From Rhodocyclales bacterium (lineage in GTDB: Bacteria > Pseudomonadota > Gammaproteobacteria > Burkholderiales > Rhodocyclaceae), in the NCBI GenBank assembly GCA_016177805.1, contig JACOUN010000054.1, positions 1 through 64,000 of the forward strand: a stretch of 64,000 nt of DNA. The letters are read 5' to 3'. Each line of letters opens with the position of its first letter. The first letter of the stretch is position 1. Of the stretch, positions 29,966 to 37,666 are shown piece by piece. The notes under the pieces were generated by a model that saw nothing but the letters and a program-made list of their open reading frames with translations, was not told the origin of the DNA and searched no databases. The position numbers were made by a program, and so were the translations under genes.

Positions 29966-30885
29966 CAATCGCGCTCCGGTTGCGATGTGGCCATCGCGGC
30001 CAATGCCGTCGCGGCGTGATCGGCAAAGGCCGTGATCAGGCGCGAGCGGAACCTGTCCTTGGGCAGGATGATTTCCAGCGGCGTGTAGACCTTGGGCTGC
30101 AGCGCAATCGCGACCAGCCGCTGTTCGCGCAGATCGCGCTGTATCGCGGCCTTGGAGGCAATCGCGTAGCCCAGCCCCTGGGCCGCCAAGTGCTTGACGC
30201 TGGCAAGGCTGCCCAACTCGGCGCAGATCGTCACCTGGTCCATGCCGATGCCGGCCGCCTCGAAAAACTCCTCCGCCAGCACCCGCACCGCATTGCCGGG
30301 GTCGCGCGTGATGAACGGGTGCGCGAGCAGATCCTCGGCCCCGAGCATGGGCAAGTGCGCCAGGGGGTGGCCGGGTTGGCAGATCACCAGCAGTTCGTCG
30401 TGGGCCAGCGTGCGTCGTTCCACCAACGGCTGGTCGGTGGCGATCTCGATCAGCCCCAGGTCGAGTTCGCGCGACGCTACCCGGTCCTCGGTCAGTTGCG
30501 AGTTCCCGACCACCACGCGCGGGGTCACGCGCGGGTACTTGCGCTTGAACTGTTCGAGCAGGCACGGCAGCCAGTACGCGGCGATGGTGGTGCTGGTGCC
30601 TATGGTCAACGTGCCGGCGAGTTCGTCGGTCAGTTCACTGACACGCGACTCCAGCTCGGCATCGAGATCGAGAATGCGCTCGGCGTAGGCCAGCACCATC
30701 TCGCCGGCCGCCGTCAGCGATACCCGCCCGTGCCCGCGCTCGAACAAGCGCGTGTCGTAGTGCTCTTCCAGTTGCTTGATCTGGAAGGTCACCGCCGGCT
30801 GCGTCATGAACAGATGCTCGGCCGCCCGCGTGAACGACCCATGCTTGGCCACGGCATTGAATACCTGCAATCTGCGATCCGCCAC
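29965..30885 (-). CDS. LysR-family transcriptional regulator
   Basis: 306 residues. The winged helix-turn-helix at the N-terminus reads FNAVAKHGSFTRAAEHLFMTQPAVTFQIKQLEEHY, with QPAVTFQIK as recognition helix. The effector domain starts near GTLTIGTSTTIAAYWLP. It resembles the CysL/CbbR-like group, but the effector cannot be fixed. The GTG at 30885 follows GAGG with good spacing and gives the standard family length; longer readings add unrelated residues. It lies upstream of radA and divergent from lplT. Confidence 0.88.
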   Translation of the reverse strand: MADRRLQVFNAVAKHGSFTRAAEHLFMTQPAVTFQIKQLEEHYDTRLFERGHGRVSLTAAGEMVLAYAERILDLDAELESRVSELTDELAGTLTIGTSTTIAAYWLPCLLEQFKRKYPRVTPRVVVGNSQLTEDRVASRELDLGLIEIATDQPLVERRTLAHDELLVICQPGHPLAHLPMLGAEDLLAHPFITRDPGNAVRVLAEEFFEAAGIGMDQVTICAELGSLASVKHLAAQGLGYAIASKAAIQRDLREQRLVAIALQPKVYTPLEIILPKDRFRSRLITAFADHAATALAAMATSQPERD

Positions 30886-31073
30886 GCTTGCCTCATAAGT
30901 CCTGTTTATCGACGCGATTAGAGCATGAATCGGGCGATCCGGGCCACGGCCCAGGCTCCCGATCGAACCCGCGCCCACATCCGGACACGGAACAATGCAT
31001 GTGCGGAAACAAATGTGCCGGGTTCGTGATATAACCCCCCGTTCCCTACACACTGTGGCGTTTCATCGAACCG

Positions 31074-32324
31074 ATGCCGGGCGGCTTCTACATCATCATG
31101 GCGGCGCAGTTCCTGTCCGCGCTCGCGGACAACGCACTGCTGATCATCGCCATCGCCTTGTTGCGCGACATGGCTGCTCCCGAACAGTACGAGCCGCTGC
31201 TCAAGCTGTTCTTCACGGTTTCTTACGTGGCCCTGGCAGCCTTCGTCGGCGCCTTCGCCGACTCGATGCCGAAATGGCGCGTCATGCTGATCAGCAACAC
31301 GGTCAAGATCGGCGGCTGTCTGATGCTGCTGTTGGGCAGCCATCCGCTGTTTGGCTATGCCGTGATCGGGCTGGGGGCGGCGGCCTATTCCCCGGCCAAG
31401 TACGGCATCCTGACCGAGTACCTGCCGGCACGCCAACTGGTGGTCGCCAACGGCTGGATCGAAGGCTTGACCGTGGGTGCGATCATCAGCGGCACCGTGC
31501 TGGGCGGCGCCCTCATCCATCCGGACGTGATCACGTGGCTGGCGGCGTGCGGCCTGCCGCTGGTGAGCAACGGCTTCGAAGGCGCTATCGCCCTGGTCGG
31601 CACCGTCTATATCGCCGCCGCCGCGTTCAACGCCTACATCCCCGACACCGGCGTCGACCACAAGCCGCTCAAGAACAACCCGATCTACCTGTTCCACGAC
31701 TTCAACCACTGTCTGAAGCTGCTGTGGCGCGACCGCCTCGGTCAGATCTCGCTCGCCGTGACCACCCTGTTCTGGGGCGCGGGCGCGACCTTGCAGTTCA
31801 TCGTGATCAAGTGGGCAGAGCACAATCTGGGTTTCGGCCTGTCGCAGGCATCGATGCTGCAAGGGGTGGTCGCCATCGGAACGGCCCTCGGGGCGATCGC
31901 GGCAGCCAAGCTGGTGAGCCTGCGCCGCTCGGTCGATGTCATACCGATCGGCATCGCGATGGGGCTGGTGGTGATGATCATGGTGCTGGTGACCAACACC
32001 ACGGTCGCGATGGTGCTGATGGTCATCATCGGCGCGCTCGCGGGCTTCTTCGTCGTACCGATGAACGCCCTGCTGCAGCATCGCGGCCACATCCTGATGG
32101 GCGCGGGCCACTCGATCGCGGTGCAGAACTTCAACGAAAACCTGTCCATCCTCGTCATGACCGGCACCTATGCGCTGCTGCTCATCGCGGGGCTGTCGAT
32201 CAACGCGGTGATCGTGTTGTTCGGCCTGTTCGTCGCGGCAACCATGCTGTTCATCAAGCGCTGCCACGAGTACAACCGCCGGGTGCACAACTCCATCGCC
32301 CTGCTGGAAGAACACGCGGGCTAG
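31074..32324 (+). CDS. lplT: Lysophospholipid transporter LplT
   Basis: 416-residue MFS protein that flips lysophosphatidylethanolamine and related lipids across the inner membrane for re-acylation. Typical LplT segments are AAQFLSALADNALLIIAIAL near the N-terminus, SPAKYGILTEYLP, GFFVVPMNALLQHRGH and AGHSIAVQNFNENL. The partner acyltransferase Aas is not adjacent. The position next to radA is common in betaproteobacteria. Confidence 0.93.
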   Translation: MPGGFYIIMAAQFLSALADNALLIIAIALLRDMAAPEQYEPLLKLFFTVSYVALAAFVGAFADSMPKWRVMLISNTVKIGGCLMLLLGSHPLFGYAVIGLGAAAYSPAKYGILTEYLPARQLVVANGWIEGLTVGAIISGTVLGGALIHPDVITWLAACGLPLVSNGFEGAIALVGTVYIAAAAFNAYIPDTGVDHKPLKNNPIYLFHDFNHCLKLLWRDRLGQISLAVTTLFWGAGATLQFIVIKWAEHNLGFGLSQASMLQGVVAIGTALGAIAAAKLVSLRRSVDVIPIGIAMGLVVMIMVLVTNTTVAMVLMVIIGALAGFFVVPMNALLQHRGHILMGAGHSIAVQNFNENLSILVMTGTYALLLIAGLSINAVIVLFGLFVAATMLFIKRCHEYNRRVHNSIALLEEHAG

Positions 32325-32329
32325 CGTGG

Positions 32330-33472
32330 TCAATTCACCAGGCCGAATCGCGGGCGCAGGCGTACTCCGATCCACGACCCCGCCATCGCGGCCACGATCC
32401 ACAGCCAGCCGTGCAGGCTGGTCGACGCCACCCCGGAAAAGAACGCGCCGATGTTGCAACCGTACGACAGGCGCGCGCCATAGCCCATCGCCAGGCCGCC
32501 GAGTAGCGCGGCGCACAACGAGCGGGGCGGAATGCGCCAATCCGGGGAAAAGCGCCCCGCCAGCATGGCCGCCATCGCCGCGCCGAGCAGGATGCCGATA
32601 TCCATGAGCGAAGTCACGTCGGCCAGTACCGCGCCGTCGAGCGCGCCGCGCTGGAACGGCTGGCTCCAGAAGGCGCTGGTGTCCGGATTCCAGCCCAACG
32701 CTTGCGACACCTTCGCGCCCCACAGGGTGAACCCCCAGGTGATGCTCCACGGATGGCCGGCCAGCATCAGCGTCGCCACGTTGCATGCCGCGAGCACCAA
32801 GGCCGCGAGCAGCAACGGCCAAGGCCCGCACCACACATTGAACCGCGCCGCCGAGGGCGGGTCGGCGCCGCGCCGCATCGCCCAGGCCACAGCCCCGAGC
32901 AGGGCCGCCTGCAGCGCCGCCGCCCAGCCCCAGCCATAGCGCTGACCAAGCACCACCGGCGCCCATTCGGGCAGGGATTGCCACGCGCTCAGGTGAAGGC
33001 TGGCCCAGAACCCGCCGCCACAGAATGCCGCCAGGACGAACAACATGCGCGGCGACCCGCCGCCCACCGTGTACAACGTGCCCGAGCCGCAGCCGCCGGC
33101 CAGTTGCATGCCGAGACCGAACAGCAAGGCGCCCAACACCATCGACACCCCGACCGGTGCAAACGCGCCGGTCAGCGCGCGCCCGCCGAATTCCCCGGCC
33201 GCCAGCAATGGGGCGAACGCCACGCTCGCCACCGCCAGCATGATCAACTGCGCGCGAATGGCGCGATATTCGCCATGCACGATCAGGCGTCGGCAGGCAC
33301 CGGCGAAGCTGAAGCTGCCGTGGTAGAGCGTCACACCGAGCAACAGGCCAATCGCGAACAGCGCCGTCAGGCGCGCGCTGTCCAGCGCCAGCCTGACACC
33401 GATCGCGATCACGGCAACGCCGACGGCGACCCCTGGCAACACCGCGCGGCAGCGCAACTCGCACATGTTCAT
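32330..33472 (-). CDS. YeeE/YedE (TsuA-like) family transporter
   Basis: About 380 residues with roughly ten helices in two similar halves. Conserved glycine/cysteine motifs are present: FSFAGACRRL, QLAGGCGSGTLYTVGGG and LSYGCNIGAFFSG. YeeE/TsuA imports thiosulfate through such cysteines, and related proteins handle other sulfur or selenium compounds. It is the last gene of the one-strand cytochrome/NPCAAK set, 45 bases after the cupredoxin-like gene. The start is uncertain (ATG 33472 or 33466, TTG 33487). Confidence 0.88.
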   Translation of the reverse strand: MNMCELRCRAVLPGVAVGVAVIAIGVRLALDSARLTALFAIGLLLGVTLYHGSFSFAGACRRLIVHGEYRAIRAQLIMLAVASVAFAPLLAAGEFGGRALTGAFAPVGVSMVLGALLFGLGMQLAGGCGSGTLYTVGGGSPRMLFVLAAFCGGGFWASLHLSAWQSLPEWAPVVLGQRYGWGWAAALQAALLGAVAWAMRRGADPPSAARFNVWCGPWPLLLAALVLAACNVATLMLAGHPWSITWGFTLWGAKVSQALGWNPDTSAFWSQPFQRGALDGAVLADVTSLMDIGILLGAAMAAMLAGRFSPDWRIPPRSLCAALLGGLAMGYGARLSYGCNIGAFFSGVASTSLHGWLWIVAAMAGSWIGVRLRPRFGLVN

Positions 33473-33517
33473 CGCATGACCACACAACGCACCATCAGGG
33501 ATTGGCGGCGTGGCGGC

Positions 33518-33985
33518 TCACTTCACGACCAGCTTGTAGTCGGGGGTGGTGTTGAGCGGGCACGAGTACAGGTATTCGCCCTGCGTCAGTTCGATGGCGT
33601 AGTCCTGGGTTTTGCCCGTCAGCAATCCACCGCCCGAGACGCTGGGCAGCGTCACGCGCCCGGCGATGCCCGCACCCCGCAGCCAGAAACCCAGTTCGTA
33701 GGGAACGTTGCGATTGGTGACGCGAAAGATGTACTTGCCGGGCTTGAGTTCCAGCGTTTTCGCCTTTTGCAGGCGCTCGGCGGCGGTCCGCGCATTGATA
33801 GCCTCGCAGTCCTTGATGTTGGTGCTGCGATAACCGTGGTCACGGTCGTATTCGCTTTCAAGGAACTGGCACGGCACCTGGGTCAGCTCCACGATCATCG
33901 GCGGTGCGGATTCGCTCGCCAGGGTGGTGGCTGGCAGCGGCAAGGCCGACAAGGCCACGGCGATCATTGGTAGCAGCTTGTTCAT
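33518..33985 (-). CDS. Cupredoxin-like periplasmic protein
   Basis: 155 residues with a signal peptide (MNKLLPMIAVALSALPLPATTLA). The C-terminal half reads like a cupredoxin fold: KPGKYIFRVTNRNVPYELGFWLRG and GEYLYSCPLNTTPDYKLVVK, where the SCP segment matches the copper-site loop (C-P-x-N). The usual following histidine and methionine are missing, so copper binding is doubtful or altered. It starts 5 bases after the stop of the five-haem cytochrome gene and is very likely co-transcribed. Confidence 0.72.
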   Translation of the reverse strand: MNKLLPMIAVALSALPLPATTLASESAPPMIVELTQVPCQFLESEYDRDHGYRSTNIKDCEAINARTAAERLQKAKTLELKPGKYIFRVTNRNVPYELGFWLRGAGIAGRVTLPSVSGGGLLTGKTQDYAIELTQGEYLYSCPLNTTPDYKLVVK

Positions 33986-33990
33986 GACGT

Positions 33991-35286
33991 TTACTCCTCG
34001 GGTAACGGATGCCGTTCTTCGAAGGCGACGAAAGCCGACGACTCGGCCTGCGCCAGCGCCTCCTGAATGAGCGTGGCGCCCTGCCCGGCTCCACCGTCGG
34101 TCAACAGCGAGCGATAGAACCTGGCGTAGAACTCGTCCGGCTCGACGCGCAGGCGATACACCAGTGCCACGGCGCCGGGGTGGCGCGGCCGCGCATAGAT
34201 CAGGCGCACCTCGCTGTCGGGAGGCAGCCGCGTGTCGGCGATCTCGTGACCGAGATCGAGCGGCACCTGGCGCGCGATGACCCGTGTCTCCCGTGTTTGC
34301 GGCAGCGCCTGGCCATTGCCGCCGACCTGCTCGATCTCGGCGGTGACGCGCGGCGTGACGTAGGTGGGGAAGTAATGCCCGGTCGCGCTGTTGCGCACCG
34401 TGAGCGCCGCATCCACGATGCCACCGGACAATCGCGCGCCTTCGGCGACGAAATCGACCCCGCCGCGCACCATCTCGGGGTCATGTATGCCTCGCCACAT
34501 ATGCCGGCGCCCAGGCATGTGGCAGGACTGGCAGGTTCGGCCCTCGCGCGCATGGCGTGAGTCCTTCCACTCTTCGTACGTGTTCTCGAGCAACTTGCCG
34601 TTCAGGGCATATTGGTCGGGCTGGAACTGATGGCAGGCGGAGCAGAAGCGCGCATCCTCGAACGCCTTGTCCGCGGTAAAACCACCATGCGGCAGGGACA
34701 CGTTGCTGGCCGCGTCGGGCACGCTCCCGTCCGGGCGCGGCGGCCCCAGGTGCTCGTGTGCCCGAACATGGCAGGCCGCACAAACCACGCCCTGGGTATG
34801 CAGCGGCGGGCTCGCGACCGGAGCGGGCGACACCGATGACGCCTGCCCAAGGGCACCCAGCGCTTCCACCAACCCGTCCGCCTGCTCGGCCAGTGGCGCA
34901 TGACAGCGGATGCAATCCTGGTGCTCATCGCGCGCGTGCGGCGCCATGTTGACCAACTGCCCCATCAAGCCCGGCCCCATCGCGCGCGCGTGCAGCGCGC
35001 TGTGCCAATCCCGGTACTGCTCGGCATGGCAACTGCCACAATCGGCGGGGGCGAGCGAAGCTTCGAGGGGGCTGAATTTTTCCGGCGGCTGCCCCTGGGG
35101 GGCAAGCGGACGCGCCCAATGCCGCTCAAGAAACGCAGCGACCGCCGCATCCGGGGCCGTATCGGTAGCCGCATCCACCGCTGGCGGCTGCGTCACGCCC
35201 GATACGTCAGGTGCGGCGCGCTCGCCACAACCGGCCAGCGCGAGCAGGAACAAAGGGAGGGCCAGCAATGCCCTCCCCTTCGTCAC
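33991..35286 (-). CDS. Five-haem c-type cytochrome, lipoprotein
   Basis: 431 residues. The N-terminus MTKGRALLALPLFLLALAGC is a lipoprotein signal with cysteine in LAGC. Five CxxCH motifs follow: CGSCH, CIRCH, CAACH, CSACH and CQSCH, all in the first two thirds. The C-terminal third has no haem motif and looks beta-rich (YFPTYVTPRVTAEIEQV). The GTG at 35286 is chosen because it gives the basic signal-peptide start; a TTG at 35268 has a better Shine-Dalgarno (AAGGGGAGGG) but leaves no basic residues. Distant similarity to c554/NrfB-type multihaem proteins is possible. Likely a periplasmic electron carrier or a reductase/oxidase subunit. Confidence 0.85.
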   Translation of the reverse strand: MTKGRALLALPLFLLALAGCGERAAPDVSGVTQPPAVDAATDTAPDAAVAAFLERHWARPLAPQGQPPEKFSPLEASLAPADCGSCHAEQYRDWHSALHARAMGPGLMGQLVNMAPHARDEHQDCIRCHAPLAEQADGLVEALGALGQASSVSPAPVASPPLHTQGVVCAACHVRAHEHLGPPRPDGSVPDAASNVSLPHGGFTADKAFEDARFCSACHQFQPDQYALNGKLLENTYEEWKDSRHAREGRTCQSCHMPGRRHMWRGIHDPEMVRGGVDFVAEGARLSGGIVDAALTVRNSATGHYFPTYVTPRVTAEIEQVGGNGQALPQTRETRVIARQVPLDLGHEIADTRLPPDSEVRLIYARPRHPGAVALVYRLRVEPDEFYARFYRSLLTDGGAGQGATLIQEALAQAESSAFVAFEERHPLPEE

Positions 35287-35302
35287 TACGACGCGCGGCC
35301 GC

Positions 35303-35566
35303 TTACTTTTTGGCCGCACAAGGGTTCTGTGCCGCGCATGGGTTCTTGGCCGCGCATGGGTTCTTCGCTGCGCATGGGTTGGTTGCAACCGCTTTCGCCG
35401 CGCATGGGTTCTTGGCGGCGCACGGATTCTTCGCCGCGCACGGGTTGGTCTCAACCGCTTTCGCCGCGCACGGGTTCTTGGCCGCGCACGGGTTGGCGTG
35501 AGCAAACGGAACGGCAAGCACCAACGCAGCGGCGCCCAGCGCGACCTTCAGGGATGTCATTTTCAT
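35303..35566 (-). CDS. Secreted NPCAAK-repeat protein
   Basis: 87 residues. A clear signal peptide (MKMTSLKVALGAAALVLAVPFAHA) is followed by nine NPCAAK/NPCAAQ hexapeptides with only AVET and AVAT as spacers, giving nine cysteines in a mature chain of about 63 residues. The ATG is preceded by AAGGAG. It lies between two c-type cytochrome genes on the same strand. Regular cysteine spacing (C-x5-C) would suit metal binding, disulfide ladders or assembly with the partner cytochrome that carries the same repeats. No known function. Confidence 0.85.
   Translation of the reverse strand: MKMTSLKVALGAAALVLAVPFAHANPCAAKNPCAAKAVETNPCAAKNPCAAKNPCAAKAVATNPCAAKNPCAAKNPCAAQNPCAAKK
35306..35494 (-). repeat. 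Tandem 18-base repeats encoding NPCAAK
   Basis: The mature part of the small secreted protein is built from 18-base units such as AACCCATGCGCGGCCAAG. Differences between units are mostly in third codon positions, which suggests selection on the peptide rather than on DNA. Confidence 0.85.
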
Positions 35567-35617
35567 TGGATTCTCCTTCGGGATGAGGGTGATTACAAAC
35601 TCATAGCGGAACGTCCG

Positions 35618-36277
35618 CTATTTCTTGGGTGCACAGGGATTGCTCGCCGCGCACGGGTTCTTGGCCGCGCACGGGTTCTTCGCTGCACAAGGGTTCTTCG
35701 CCGCGCACGGGTTTGCGCCGGATGCGGCGCCCGGCTTGAACGTCTTCTGGACAGACGCGGAATAGGCGGTCAATGCCGCGAGCTGCCGCGAGGCCCATGC
35801 CAGCGGTTTGCCAGCCAGGGGCGCCACCACGCATATCTGGACCATTTCATCCAGATGTATGGTCTTCATGCCGGCACGATCGACCGCCATCTGTACCGGG
35901 TGAGGATAAGGCTGCGCGAAACTGTCGGAGAACGCTGCATTCCCCTGATGGCAGGAGCTGCACGACAGGCCATTGGTCGACAGGCTGGTGTCGCTCCACA
36001 GACGCTTCCCCTCCTGCTCCAACTCCGCGACGTTGCCGACATAGGGCTTGTAGTTCTGTGGCCGGGTCACGAGCTTCGGGTCAATCCGGTCACTGGCGGC
36101 GCACGGATTCTTCGCCGCGCACGGGTTCATGGCTTTTGCCGCACACGGGTTCTTCGCGGCACACGGGTTTGTGGCTTTGGGCGCGCACGGGTTCGCCGCC
36201 TGTGCGGCCGGCATCGATACTGCAAGCACCCCCGCAAGGGCCAGGACACACGCCAGTGGTTTCGCATTCGGATTCAT
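35618..36277 (-). CDS. Monohaem cytochrome c flanked by NPCAAK repeats
   Basis: 219 residues. Signal peptide to about residue 28 (VLALAGVLAVSMPAAQA), then five NPCA(A/P)(K/S) units (29-62), a cytochrome c domain with C106-SSC-H110 in LSCSSCHQGNAAFSDSFAQ, and five more repeat units (189-218). The domain's C-terminal part (DEMVQICVV, GKPLAWASRQLAALTAYSASVQKTF) resembles monohaem cytochromes of sulfur-oxidation type; the methionine in DEMVQ may be the distal ligand. The ATG at 36277 follows GGAG at 7 bases. First gene of the set that continues with the NPCAAK protein, five-haem cytochrome, cupredoxin-like protein and YeeE. Confidence 0.85.
   Translation of the reverse strand: MNPNAKPLACVLALAGVLAVSMPAAQAANPCAPKATNPCAAKNPCAAKAMNPCAAKNPCAASDRIDPKLVTRPQNYKPYVGNVAELEQEGKRLWSDTSLSTNGLSCSSCHQGNAAFSDSFAQPYPHPVQMAVDRAGMKTIHLDEMVQICVVAPLAGKPLAWASRQLAALTAYSASVQKTFKPGAASGANPCAAKNPCAAKNPCAAKNPCAASNPCAPKK
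35621..35713 (-). repeat. NPCAAK-coding repeats, C-terminal block of the cytochrome
   Basis: Five 18-base units coding NPCAAK, NPCAAK, NPCAAK, NPCAAS and NPCAPK at the end of the monohaem cytochrome gene. Confidence 0.8.
36092..36193 (-). repeat. NPCAAK-coding repeats, N-terminal block of the cytochrome
   Basis: Five units (NPCAPK, NPCAAK, NPCAAK, NPCAAK, NPCAAS) with AT and AM spacers directly after the signal peptide. Confidence 0.8.
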
Positions 36278-36616
36278 CTGAGCACTCCTCACTTGTTGTT
36301 GGTCTTCATCGCGATAGTCAGACCCTCTCGACTACCCGCACACCATACTCCACTGCAGCTACGCCGATGCAACCATAGCCGGGTCAGGCAAGCGCGTTGT
36401 TCCGGCGCATGGCAAACATGGCCCACGTCCTTCAGTCGGGCGGGAAATGGTGTTCTTACACATTTCCGGAATTTTTTTCGCTGCCGCCGCCTGGTCGCGT
36501 TACGCCGGCCCCTGTCTCGCCGAATGGTGCTGTAATGACGATCATCGGCGGGCGACCAATCAACACAACAACGCTGCGCTCCTCGATGGAATCGGGACAG
36601 AACAGGGAGAAAGACG
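36278..36616. other. Divergent intergenic region between the NPCAAK operon and a YeeE/YedE gene
   Basis: 339 bases without a credible gene. It must hold promoters for both directions. I see GGAG before the cytochrome start and AGGGAGAAAG before the YeeE start at 36617, but no FNR-type box and no strong hairpin. A T-run (about 36472-36479) lies mid-region. Confidence 0.6.
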
Positions 36617-37666
36617 ATGGGGCTGCCGACGGTCGAACTGAGCGCACTCGCAAGTGTGGTGCTGGTGGCCTGGGTCGGATTTGCCGCCCATCGGGCGAGC
36701 CTATGCACGGTCCGCGCGGTGGCCGAGATCCTGAGTTCCGGTACGGCCTGGATGCTGGCAAGCTTCGCCAAGGCGGCGCTGTGGACCCTCGCGGTATCCG
36801 GTCTGGTACTGCTGCTCAGCCCGCTATCCGGCGCACCCGTGCAGCAGACCCTGCCTCACGCCGTGGCGCTGGCCGGCGGGCTGGTGTTCGGCATCGGCGC
36901 GGCGCTCAATGGCGGTTGCTCGCTGTCCACGCTGCAGCGCCTGGCGGACGGCGACCTGAGCATGTTCGGAACACTGGCCGGTTTCGTGGCCGGTGTGTTT
37001 GCCTGGAGCATGCTCAACCATCCGTTGGAACTGACCACGCTGACGACGCAAGCAGTGTTGTGGGACAGGCAATCGATCTGGGCGGCACCAGTACTGATTC
37101 TGATCTGGCTGTGGGGCGTGCGCGAGATCATTCGACTCTGGCGACCGACCGCAGAACCCACTGCAGTCTCGGCGTTGGCCGCGCTGCGGCAGCGCCTGAG
37201 CGCGCCGGTCTATCGCCTTTCTTCATCGGCCGCGATCCTGGGCGTGGCCGGTGGCGTGCTGTATACGGTGCAGGGGGCGTGGACTTATACCAATTTCCTG
37301 CGCGCCGAAGCCGTCTCATGGCAGGGCGCGGGGGTCGCCCCCTCGACCCTGCACGGCACCCTGCTCGTTGCCCTGCTGGCGGGCATGGTGCTCTCGTCAC
37401 TGCAACGCCACTCGTTTGCGTTGCAGTTCGACTGGCGTGTCTGCGCCGGACGACGAGTCGCGGGAGGCTTGTTGATGGGCGTCGGCGGCGCCGTCATTCC
37501 CGGCGGCAACGACACGCTGATCCTTGCCGCCATACCGACGCTTTCACCGTGGTCGCTCGCCACCTACATCGCGTTACTCACCGGAGTGGCGGCCGCGCTC
37601 CTGGCGATGCGCGCATTCACGGGCCTACAGCTCCGTGTCGACTGCACCGGCGACCGTTGTCACTAA
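36617..37666 (+). CDS. YeeE/YedE-family membrane transporter (second copy)
   Basis: 349 residues, about nine helices. Signatures are FAAHRASLCTVRAVAEIL with a cysteine in the first motif, and GIGAALNGGCSLSTLQRLADGDL in the middle. The second half has GVGGAVIPGGNDTLILAAIP, where the cysteine typical of this motif is replaced. It is divergent from the NPCAAK-cytochrome set, whose last gene is another YeeE/YedE homologue. Substrate is probably a small sulfur or related anion (inference). The ATG follows AGGGAGAAAG. Confidence 0.87.
   Translation: MGLPTVELSALASVVLVAWVGFAAHRASLCTVRAVAEILSSGTAWMLASFAKAALWTLAVSGLVLLLSPLSGAPVQQTLPHAVALAGGLVFGIGAALNGGCSLSTLQRLADGDLSMFGTLAGFVAGVFAWSMLNHPLELTTLTTQAVLWDRQSIWAAPVLILIWLWGVREIIRLWRPTAEPTAVSALAALRQRLSAPVYRLSSSAAILGVAGGVLYTVQGAWTYTNFLRAEAVSWQGAGVAPSTLHGTLLVALLAGMVLSSLQRHSFALQFDWRVCAGRRVAGGLLMGVGGAVIPGGNDTLILAAIPTLSPWSLATYIALLTGVAAALLAMRAFTGLQLRVDCTGDRCH

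Noticed and set aside
30918-33485. 855-codon minus-strand reading frame across lplT and the YeeE gene
   Set aside because: Low-complexity His/Asp/Gln-rich translation, antisense to lplT and out of frame with the well-supported YeeE gene.
35303-36200. CRISPR-like array
   Set aside because: The regular 18-base units have no unique spacers and encode an in-frame peptide repeat behind signal peptides.
34910-36535. Long plus-strand reading frame rich in arginine repeats (RRARVLGRARVL)
   Set aside because: It is the antisense of the NPCAAK and cytochrome genes; the repeats there are a by-product of the coding strand, and it has no start site or known domain.
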